A stretch of 64,000 nt of DNA from Saccharina japonica (lineage: Eukaryota > Sar > Phaeophyceae > Laminariales > Laminariaceae), in NCBI GenBank assembly GCA_008828725.1, contig MEHQ01004417.1, forward strand, positions 62,001 through 126,000. Direction: 5' to 3'. The position numbers and the translations under genes are program-made. Shown piece by piece: positions 1 to 11,281 of this stretch. Position 1 is the stretch's first letter. Each line of letters starts with the position of its first letter. The notes beneath the pieces are model-generated. The model was not told the origin of the DNA. It was given only the letters and a program-made list of their open reading frames with translations, and searched no databases.

Positions 1-747
1 CTCTCAATGTTTTTGTTTTTCACTTGTTGTCGTACGGTTGTATGCTGGTTTGCGCGCATGACGACCGCCGAGAGGCATCTCTTACAACAGGTGGTGGATG
101 GTTTGAGCGCCCGATGACATTTTTATTTTTGCGCGAAGATCGCTACGATATAAAGAGGTCCTACTGTGTTCTTTTTTTGGGGGGCAAAATATTTCTGACT
201 GACTATTAGTATACCCTCAACCCAACCATTGTATTTTTGGAACCCAACCATTGTGTGTTTTCAAACAACAACAAAAACAATATTCGTCGTACACAACTTC
301 GTAGAGGAAATCGTATTGTTTATGGGGCTTAGCACGCAGTGGTTCTATCAAAAACAAATTGCCTGTAGGATGCTGCGGTATGCATACCCGTTCAGCTCCT
401 CGAGTAAAGGGGTCATTGGAACGATTAGACACCTCTATCGTAGCAACGGGAGTCGCGCGTAGGAACATACACAAGATTATGTTTTCAACGTACTTGTTTA
501 TCTCTTCGTCTTTTTTTTTTTGGCAAAATTCTTGTCTCACATGCAGCCAGCCAGCCAGCCAGCCAGCCCACTTTTCTTCTTCGCCCCCTCTATTGCACAT
601 GTACATAGGTGCCGTCCTCCGCGTGCCGTACACAGTAGTGACACGTCAATAAAAACCGACGACATGTACCGTGCCGTGCCGTGATGTTTTTGTTTTTTTG
701 GATTTTGTACCCACATACGTGCGACACGGCGGCAGCAGGCGGTTCAG
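1..747. other. Left edge: presumed TRP intron
   Basis: No exon recognised. Contains a (CCAG)n run near 542-565 and a lone TGCTACGATAGAGGT-type end near 420-460. Open frames here are short and unlike any family. Confidence 0.4.
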
Positions 748-956
748 TCCCGACACCTGGAATTTATCTGCAGGCCCCTCGTGGTGGACTACCTTCGCTT
801 GAAGTTTAGCGCGGGGCTGCCCAATCCCTTCCGAGAAACGCGGTGGCGGCGCGAGCACGGACGGATGGACCGGGACCTCGCGAGGTTCATGCTCAACGAG
901 GACGAGTCGACGCTGAGGGTCTACATCCTGCAGGGGGGCTGTTCTGACTCGCCGAA
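748..956 (+). CDS. TRP gene exon: cytosolic segment before S1
   Basis: Open frame between an acceptor at 745-747 (or 771-773) and a donor AA|GTGAGA after 956. It encodes a basic, helical cytosolic piece including LVVDYLRLKFSAGLPNPF and DLARFMLNEDE. The exon leaves 2 nt of a codon, completed by the first base of the exon at 2359. The exact start is uncertain because the frame stays open upstream of both acceptors. Confidence 0.6.
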
Positions 957-3900
957 GTGAGAAAAATGACAGACAGACAGACGATGCGCGAACGTTGCGA
1001 GTTTTGGGCGATGGAGGGGGTTGCCGCCTATATGATTGTTTTTATTAGAGGAGCCCCTATATTATTACTACGGGAGGGCATACATATTACGGGGGACCAT
1101 CGGTCGCCCCGATGGCCTAGTGGTGACCTCGAACGCTTCCCCACCGCACCGGGCCCCTTCGGGGGTCAGGTCGGGTCAACATGCTCAAGTCTCCGGAGTA
1201 GTAAGCAGCAAGGGCTGATACTTCCGAGGGGACATGGAGTGAATGGACACACGACACGCAGTGAGACGTGGAAGTGTGGAGGGCGTAAGCTTTGTTTTTA
1301 CCCATCCGCCGGAGGATAAAAATAAAAATCTAAACGTTGATGTCCGGAGTTCGAATCTCACGTGGGTCGGACTTTTGAGTTTATTTGCAAAAAAAAAAAA
1401 AAAAAACGGAATCAACTGCTGAAAGCGCCTATTAATAGATAAAAAGTAGCGTGGGTAGGCACAATTCGACACAATTCGACGCGAGTCGACGAGGGAAGAA
1501 AAGGCTGAAGTCTTCTCGCGATAAAAGCGCAAGGCAAGAACCGTAGTGGGGGAGGAGAGAGAGGAGCCTACTTTATGGCCCCGTATCTGAGTTACGACCA
1601 GAGAGGAGAAATACAAGAGGGGCGACGATATTAAATGGGATGGTTGAAAACAAAAATGAAAATAGGACCAAATATTGTTAGTAAAAATAGTTAAATATAT
1701 AGATTTTTGTGTATATCGTAGGTTCTATTTACTATGGCCCCCAGGCGTCGTTTTTTTTTTCAATGTGTTCCACCGTCGGCTCTGTCTCACGCAGTTGTTG
1801 TGTTCAACGACTCACATTCTGTTTTTGGCTTTGGCAAACATGCAGAGGAGTTTTCCATCTCTCTTGCGAACCGCTTTTTTCGAAGAGTTTTCACAACCAC
1901 AGGCAGACCATCAACAGATCATCGATCGGTTCCCACTCGCCGCATTGACCAGATCTCTTTTTAGAGCAGACATATCCCTGATCTGCATGATTTGTATGAC
2001 CTACAGCAGCTCGTTATGCCGGGGTGGGTGCCGAATAATCTGCATGATTTACTATTAATAGCACATGTTCCTTGTCTTGGGAGACCTGTAACCTACTGCA
2101 GATCCTGCACAGCGTATCGGAACGACAGTGGTTATGATATATATGGTATAGATGATCTAAATCGTGATTTGTCCCGGTTGTGAACTATTTGCAGTGTTCT
2201 CGGCCGAAAAACAAGTCTTGCAGGGGGGTCAAAAGTAGACCGTGCTTCAACTGACATATTTTTTTTCAATACCGCTTTTTGTTTGCACTCACCACCCCCA
2301 CCTGTTTGGCAAAACCTTTTGCGAAACCATTTGCTCGCTCGCTCGCTTGCTTTGCCAGCTGGACCTATCTCCCGGGCCTGCAGTTCATCCTCGCCGGCCT
2401 CGTGGGAAAAACAGCTGCCTTCTTCGGCGTTCCGGCCATGCGGCTTACCCTGGACGTCCTGGTCTACATGGGCGTTATCGCGGTTTTCGTGACGAAGGTG
2501 GTGGTTCTGCAAGACGCCGGCGTCATCACGCCGTGGGAGTTTTTGTGGCTGGGCTACCTCGTCGGGGCCATATCGCAGCAGGTGCTATACATACGCTATG
2601 CACAGCAGTAGGTCAGCCATAGGTCAACAGTAGGTGCATACATTTCTCGCCCTGGACAATAGGCAACACGTACGGCGTACTATTGTACAGTAGAAGGAGG
2701 CCTGTTGTCTATTGATAGCTTTCGTTCGCAGGAGATTGTCTATTGTGGACAATACGTACTACTGTACAGCAAGAGGAGGACTGTTGTCGATTCATAGGTT
2801 TATTTCGCAGTGGGTTGTATACTGTGGCCTAAACAATTCCATGCAAACAGACACGCTCTGAGCTCTGTTTATGCGGGCGAAAGAAACTACAGTAGTATGT
2901 TTGGCAGACACCCACCCGACCCTCCTGGTGTCCAAATCAGTTCCAATTAACAGTCTATACAAGGCTCTCCCCTTCGAGATTGTGGATGATTTTTAACTCC
3001 CGGGAGTGCCGGGGTACCGCAATCTGAAAAAGGAGTTCTAACACAGCAGTAGGCGTTCGTTCCTCGAACCAGCTACTACTCATCGTGCGTACGTATACCC
3101 ACCGGCAAAGAACGAGGAACGTAACACATCTCTTGAAAGCTATAAATAAAAAAGGAGAACGGGTAGCCACCGGGCAAAGCAAGTAACCGGGCAAGGCAAG
3201 TAACACCGAACAGCCCAAGAGTTTGTAGTTAGTTCCATTACGGGGGGCCATAATAAATAGAACCACATATTGTTGGTAAAAACAGGAAAATATATAGGTT
3301 TTAGTGTATACATTAGGTCCTATTAACTATGGTCCCCCAGTAATAGTAGTTCTACATATAGCCTCGGAAGTCTTGAGGTTGTATCGTACCCCCAACGTGC
3401 CCGCTGGGTGAACGTACACCCTAGAGTTAAACTCAGCTTTCTTACCCTCCAAAACAACAAAAGTATGCCTATACGTATGCCTATATCCCTATACCTACAC
3501 CTATACCTTTCCCTATACCTTTCCCTTTAGCTATACCTATACCTATACCTATACCTATACCTATACTTATGCCTATACCCATAGTTAAGCGTGCGTCTAT
3601 GCATACTTTTAGCGAACATTTTATTCACGTTTTTTGTTTCTGTTCAGGCCCGCGAGGTACAGGAAGCCGGCTCCCTTCGCATCCATTTCTTCAACCCCTG
3701 GAATGTGGTGGAAGCTACTACCCTGGCGTCGCTCACGCTGGCGATGCTTTTTCGTATGTGGGCGTTTGTTTGCGACGGGAACGGGGCCCAGTTCTGCGGC
3801 GAGCTTGGCTCGTCGTCGTCCGTCAGCGACCTGAACGAGGTTTACCTGGCGCAGTACTTTCAGGCGGCGTCCGCTCCGTTCGTTCTGGGGAAGGTGCTGT

Positions 3901-6900
3901 TTCTAACCCAGGTGAGAAAAAACGGAGGGGTGGACAAACCTTGATAGTAGATATTTTACGGTGGGCTTGTGCTTGGCGCCTGAAGCCGACCCTCCGACCA
4001 GAACCCTAGCCCTAACCCGAACCCGAACCCTATGCCAGTGGTCAGTGCTGGGGTACTGTGCTTTGTCAGACTCTAGGTTGACTCGGCCGGCGTGGATGCT
4101 GAGCTTGGAAATACTCTAGGTTGACTCGGGATGCTGTGGCTGGGAAAGAGTCCAAGTTGATTGAGCCGCGTAAAACATACCCTTAGCCAACCGGAGTGCC
4201 TAAATAGCTACCTTAGGAAGATCTACTATCATGCTTTGTCCACTACTGAAAAAACGACGACTCCAACGACCGATCGACAGACCGACCGACCGACCGACCG
4301 ATCAACAGATCGACCAAAATCCCGACCAACGGACCGACATACCGACCAACAGACCGACCAACAGACCGACCAATAGACCGACCGACCGGCAGATGGACAG
4401 ACAGACTGACCGACGGACCGACGGACCGACCGAAACAAAAACGACCAACAGGCCGCCGATCGACCGACAGTTTTTGTGCTTTGTCGTCATCGTCGTCGCC
4501 CTTGTGTCGGATTCTTGGTGCTTGCGTCGTTTCTGTTATTGGTGTACGATTGGATTGCTTTTCCGAGTGTTCGGTGTTGGGGGGTGTTGGGGCGCGTGGT
4601 GTGGATTTTGAAGTACTCGGTAGTTGTTCCATTGATTTTGGGGTTGGGTTGCTTTATTCGGTATTTTGTGTGGGGTGTTTCATGATCGATGGGTATCCCT
4701 ATTCATAGCTACCGTACCTGGGTGCGAAATGGGTGATAGGCGGATTCTGCCGGATCTTGCGATCATTTTGTCGACCACGTTTTTTTTTTCCCCTGAGAAG
4801 GAAAATATATAGTAGTGGTGGTGAGGTTTGGTAGACGTTACACCTGTGGTGAAGGCGTTTGTGTGCAGAACATGGGACGTTTTTTTATTTCTCGAGCGGA
4901 CCAGCTGCCGCATTATATACTTACAACACCATTGAAAACTCCGTACGTACGTACGTAGGGGTACAGTAGTGCTACAATAACGTTTTTTCAAAAACGCCCA
5001 CGTTTTCGGGGAGAATCACTTGGAATTAGTGTGGAACATCCGTTTTCTCTGGTGAAAGGCTTAAACTGACCTGAAGCTCTCTCTGCTTCTGGGCATGCCT
5101 TTTGAGCGAATCGCCTCAGGAATACGCCTCCCCTTGCGCCCCAGAAACGTTGTTCGTAAACGTGTCACTGCCGCAAATACACACATAAAACGTGTCACGT
5201 GGTACATTTCTTGTCCATTTTCCAATCACGCTGCTCCTGTGCTTATCTCTCTCCCCGCCCCCGCCCCCCCGTGCTCGCTATGTATTCCTTGAAAACCAAG
5301 GGCGCACCTGCGTACCGCCATGCAACACAATGATTGAAAGGAAAAAATGTATCCTCCCTCCCCCGCTGCCCCCCCTCTCTCCTCCCCCCCCCCCCCCCCC
5401 TTATATATGTTCTACATTGAATTTGTTTTGCTTGTATTATCATCTTCCTGACTCACCTTTTGTGGCCACCATCTACCTCCTAGGCTGAGGGGAAAGGGGA
5501 GGGCGTACTCTCATGTGTTGCTTGCCTTAGTCGTTGACCATTGACCACGCATCCCTTTCGAGACGGAGCACCGGGGAGCTTTTAAATCGGAGGACTTTTG
5601 TTTTTGTGTGATTAATTAAAAACCCTTTCTTGCTCCCCTGTCGATTTTTTTTTCGCGAATCGGACCCGAATCGACCGGGGGAGTAAACAGGTGTTCGACG
5701 ATGCACCCATGGGGGAGGCGGGAGTGGTCCTTCTCATTTTTTTCCTGTGCGTGATGAACATCACCCTCCTGAACCTGCTCATCGCCATCCTGGCCACGGC
5801 GCACTCGAGGGTTGAGGGTAACGCGGATAAGGAGGCGGTGCTGTCCGAAGCTCTCATCATCACCCAGTACAGGTAATTTATACCACTATGTCCCTAAATA
5901 TAAGCAACGTTTTTATACTATATATAAATCAAAACGTTCCTTATGTTTAGGGACAGATTGGTACGTACGTACGCACGTACGTACCGGTACTAAATATATA
6001 CGTGCGGAGCATGCATGATTGTGTCGTGAAGTATCAAATGTGTATTTTGTTTTTGGTAGTTTTGTTTTTGGAGGACCACGAGAAACCGGGTTCGTTGTTG
6101 TTGTTGTTGTTGTAGTTGTATAACACGCCAAGATAACACACACTCCCTCCTGTTCGGCATGGATTTCCGTGACAATAGAATCAAAGGTGGGAGGCTTCAA
6201 ACAAGAGCTCTTCGATCCAATCCACCTAGACTTTTAGAACCCAAGGGCGCTTAATAGCTGCTATTTGGTTTTCGTGTATTTTCTTGGTGCGCTGACGCCC
6301 TACTGATATCATCATAGACCCCCCCCCACACACACACACTTTAAGAACGAACACGGTGTCGATACGTACCCCCTTAAACTCTAAAAACATACTACAAGTA
6401 TGGCAAACGCGTACCTTTTACACCAATTCTAAGTTTTTTGTTCGTTGTCGCCCTCAAAGTTCGTTGGTGTATATATATAGGCAGTAGTGCTTCATAAAGG
6501 GTATGCTGTATACATATATTCGAAAAAAGTGGGTTGGATACATATAGATCGATCGATGTATCCGGGAAAAAAAATGGCGAAAGCAACGAACCTATAAAAA
6601 AACCAAAACATTGAGCTTTATTTCTTGAACTCCAAGTGAGTTAATGTTAAGTAGGTAGCCTAGATATATATATGCAGCCGTCTCGCCGCCACATCTACCA
6701 CCCCCCCCCCCCCCCCCTCTCACAGACAAAATTTAGGGAGTGAACGAATATGGGCGGTTGGCTGACGTAACAACAGCGAAATTACCCATTTTTTTTCCGG
6801 AAACAAATCGTTGATTTTTGTTTTCGAAGATGCCCCCTTTCTTTTTTGTTGACAGGTGTTACGAATCCCAACATGGTATCTGCAGTAGGTATACATCCTC

Positions 6901-9571
6901 ATGAATGTTATGAAGTGCTTACTTGGGGAGGGGATAGGGGATGCGGTCACCTGACGCCAAGCACGCGTGACGTGTCTGGTCCGTCACCTAGTAGTAGCGA
7001 CCCGAGCGACCGGGAACCCGTCACCCCCCCCCCCCCCCGTAACGTACATACCGGTAAAATGACTCAACACGTTTCTTAGAATGCTCCCTACAATTACTGT
7101 AGTTGTTTTGCTGCGCGGCCACTATCCCGGCTCCCACAATAGGCAGTGTGTTTAATATCTCCTGCCCCCCATCACCCCCCCCCCCCCCCCCCCAACCAAG
7201 ACGGGCAATGCGCCTCGACGCTTTGCCCTCTCCTCTCAACGTCCCGCAGGAGCTCATCTCGAGCGTCTTTTGGCGACACAGGGAGCGCGCCAAGGAGCTG
7301 TTCGCCCGAGCAGTGTTCTGGCTCATCTCGGGGCCCATAGCGATCACAGCCACCGCCGTCCTCTGGGCGGTGTCGCTGCCGCTGACTCTGGCGTGGGCGG
7401 GCCGCGTCCTCCGGTCGAACGGGACCTCCATGCTTCTCCCGTCCCTGCTCGGCATCAGCTTCAACCTCGGAGTCGCGCCGATCGTTGCCACGTGGCTCTG
7501 GCTTAAAGGTGTGGTGGGCATCTGGAGGCAGGGACACGGGGCAGTGGAGGTGAGGTGGGGGTTTGGTATGGGGTGGGAGTGCGGGTGGGGGTAGGGTGGG
7601 GATGGGGTGGGGGATGCGTGGTACGATAGTAGAGGTACTGTACCGTTTTTTGGCTGAAGTTGTTTTTGAAAGTGCTATGATAATAGAGGTACTGTACCGG
7701 TTTTTGGCTGAAATTATTTCTGAATGTGCTACGATAATAGAGGTACTGTACCGTTTTTTGGCTGAAATGGTTTCTGAATGTGCTACGATAATAGAGGTAC
7801 TGTACCGTTTTTTGGCTGGCCTGGTTTCTGAATGTGCTACGATAATAGAGGTACTGTGTAATTTCTTGGCTGAAAAGGTTTCTGAATGTGCTACGATAAT
7901 AGAGGTACTGTACCGTTTTTTTGGCTGAAATGGCTTTTTCTGAATGATCGGGTTCCTCCTTAACCCCAAAAAAAATCGTTGGACTATGTTATCATTTTGT
8001 CTCGCGGTTGTCTCGCGATATTGTTTTCATCGTATCGTAAGGCCATGGGAATGTTCTTCGGGTAGCACTTTTATCTTTCACCAAAATCAGTGTGCAGGCT
8101 CCTGCAGGTATAGAACTCCTCAAGTGACCACCCTCAGATTGAACATGGTGCACCTGCATGCAGGCTACCGTACCATGCGTCTGGGGTGGGTGGGTGGGGT
8201 GGAGTAGCGTGGGGTTGGAGCAGACACGTCAGGTGACGGAAGTGTAGGCCTGTGACGGACGGCCGTCTAGACCTGCGACGTGCTATTTTTGTTGTTGTGA
8301 TATCTCCTAATAACGGTGTTACCTCACGACGCGCGAAACTGCCTTGCCGTCTCCTTTCACATATTTTAGATAGGAGGGGGGAGGGGGAGGGTAGGTTTCA
8401 TATAACTCGCTCTACGTTTTTGCTGCATGATGGAATACGACAGTATTACCAGACTGGGTGGACTTGTAAGGTACGCTTATGTATCAATAGGAAAAACCAA
8501 ACGGTCCTTACATCTGCGCCCAGAGTACGCGTCGGACGATGAGGCGCCCTCTATTTTATGACCCGGTTCTATCCCCGCCTTTGCGCTCTTCTGAGGTTTT
8601 AACACGGGGAAACAGACACTCCGAACTTCAAACCGCTCAGCTTTTGCTCAGATGCGAACCCTGTACGTAGCATAGCAGGCTGGCTGTCACAGCCGGGTCG
8701 CGCGAAGGCTATGTTTAGCTTTGTGCACACTGTTACGAAGTTGGTGGCAAGCAAGCGAAGCAGCACTGCGGTGGTTTAAAAGCGTTCGGCCGTTCGCCTG
8801 GAAGAATATCTAACAACCTCATAACATGTAGACCATGGACCCTCCCTCCCTCCCTCCTTCCCTCCCTCCCTCCCTCCCTCCNNNNNNNNNNNNNNNNNNN
8901 NNCTCCCTCCCTCCCTCTCTCCCTCCCTCCCTCCCTCCCTGCTCCACTTGAACCCTCCACACCGAGCCGGGGCTTGGAGGCATTTGGTCGGTTGTCTGGC
9001 AACACATCTAACTGCAACCCACAGCATGTAGACCGTGGACCCCCCCCATCCTCCGCTTGAACTCGCCACGCCGAGCCTTGCTACAGCAGTAGGCTTTGTA
9101 CATTTTACCCCAATCACTGCCCACCTGAGGATGCTCGTACCAAACTATATTTGGATCCGATGGGATCCGTTAAGATATATATACACCATGGCAGCTATTA
9201 ATAGCCAACGGGATTGTATATTCGGGCCTAGCATATTTTATTTCAATGTTTCTCTCAGAGTCGGTTGTTCGGTTTTTGTGAGTGCCTGGTGGTCATATTG
9301 AGCTGCGGTTGAATCAGTTCATCCATTGTTTTGTCTGTTGGATTGTTGGGGATTGGTGGGTATTCCTATGCATATTACTTCCGTACGTAGCCTGACTCGG
9401 TGGCTAGTTGTGTATGGAATGGGGTGAGAAAGGCGGAGTCTGTCGGGTCTGCGATCACCGTGTCAGCCATGTTTCGTTTTCCTCGGAGAGTAGGAGGGGG
9501 GAAAAGAAGCGGTGGTGGTGGTGGTGAGATAGAGCCCTGCGTGTAAGTGGGTAGGGGGCCAAAGAAAATAA

Positions 9572-9605
<34 letters not shown>

Positions 9606-10825
9606 CGTCTCGAACGGGATTATTGGTCATTGGTCAGATGACTACGGTAAGCAACAAATGAGTACGCCCCCCCACCTCGTTGGACACATCCCACCCTAAT
9701 ATTTTACCAGCGCAACCGTAAATCCCGTCTATCCTAACAACACCCTCCCCCCCCCCCCCCTCATTGAAGCAGTCGTCCATTATGCAAGTCCGCTCAGAGG
9801 CGTTCTTAGCAGGATGCAGCTCACCCTCATGCGACTCGCCCAATACCTCACGGCGCTTCGCGCTGGTGCAAGCAATGTCTGCCTGGTTAGTAAAAACCAA
9901 CGTGCTCCGTCCCGGCATTGTAGGGATGCGAGGTCTATGGTCATATGACTACGGCCGTGCACGACATGAGTACCCCCCCCCCCCCCCCCCCCCGCGCGCG
10001 CGCCTACACCGATAACACAGACCAGTGACCGCAACGAGATCGAGGCGTCGAGAGCGCACCGCAGAGGAAGCAACGCCAACGCCCCCAGCTCGCCGATGTC
10101 CAAGTTCGCTTCGGCAGCCGTGGCCGCAAAAGTCTCGAGCACTGCCGCCACCGCCAGCAATACTGCCACCTCTACCACCACCGCAGCCGCAGCCGGCTCT
10201 GCTGCTGCTACTACTACTACTACTACCACCCCAGGGAGAAAAACTGGCGTTGGCGTTGTTGCTGGTGGTGGTGGCGGCGGTGGTGGTAGTGGTGGTGGTG
10301 GCATTTCGACGAAACCGTCCAAGCTTTGGCAGCGGGCCGCCGAGGCCAACGTCTCCCACGGCGGCGGTGCGGGCCGGCAGCGGGGTTTCGACGTGACGGA
10401 GGCCGTGTACGCCGTGCACGGCCTGACCATCCAGCAGCTCAGGGAACGGCTCGACAAAACATCGTTCGAGGGTACAAACAATGAGGTGAAACTAACAATA
10501 ACATTATGTTCTTGGAACGGCTACTGCTGTGGGTAGAGATCTCTCAGGGGGTGCAACCGACGTAAACGTAATACGTAAGTTTTGCTCATTAATGTTTAAT
10601 CCGGTCTGCCCGGAGCCAGCCGCGACGCGTCGTGTGTTAGCGCACTTTGCTTTGTATGTATGTTTGTTTGTTTGTGTTTTGTTTTCGTCAGTGTAAATGA
10701 CGGCGGGAAGGAAGCTAAGCCGCCAGTGGCATCGGTCGAATATATTATAACAGCCGAAAACTTCGGTTGATTGTTTGGTCGAGTGCTGCCGTTGCTACCG
10801 CAACCGCTGCTGCCGCTCCCGCTGG

Positions 10826-10864
<39 letters not shown>

Positions 10865-11203
10865 GGCTGCTGCAGCATATTTCCTGTCGCTCTGGGGGGG
10901 TACGCGTATGTACGAAGTATACACACTGAGGCAGAAAACTATCGTGTTCCCTGATGTCGCGGCTCAGAGAACCTGCACGCCTGATAAGAGGTGACATATT
11001 ACTTGGGATTAGTGTGGGACACTTTTTTTCAGTACGTACAGTAGTGCAAGGGTTACATATGTAGCAGAGCAAAACAGGATGCAACTTATTTTTTCCCAGA
11101 GGGCCAAATCGCTGTCAAGGTGTACTTTGCTCCCCCCATATCGTTCATTCCCCAGCCTGTTTCTTCCCGTAATTCGTTGTTGTTCTATAATTTTTCCCCG
11201 CGC

Positions 11204-11281
<78 letters not shown>

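Larger units (their letters stand above)
3912..5690 (+). other. TRP intron where S5-pore exons were expected
   Basis: Holds the telomere-like stretch, (GACC)n, the 4540 dispersed repeat, an ACTTGGAATTAGTGTGG fragment, poly(C) at 5383-5400 and a B-type repeat. None of the frames shows an S5 helix or a pore motif. Confidence 0.55.

Noticed and set aside
4476-4685. Hydrophobic frame as the missing TRP S5-pore exon
   Set aside because: No pore motif, no matching splice sites in phase 0, and the adjoining sequence recurs near 9350-9530, so it is repeat DNA.
7172-7969. 265-codon open frame on the minus strand
   Set aside because: It is produced by the 54 bp tandem repeat and the reverse of the TRP exon at 7201-7549; the protein is a repeat of one motif with no family resemblance.
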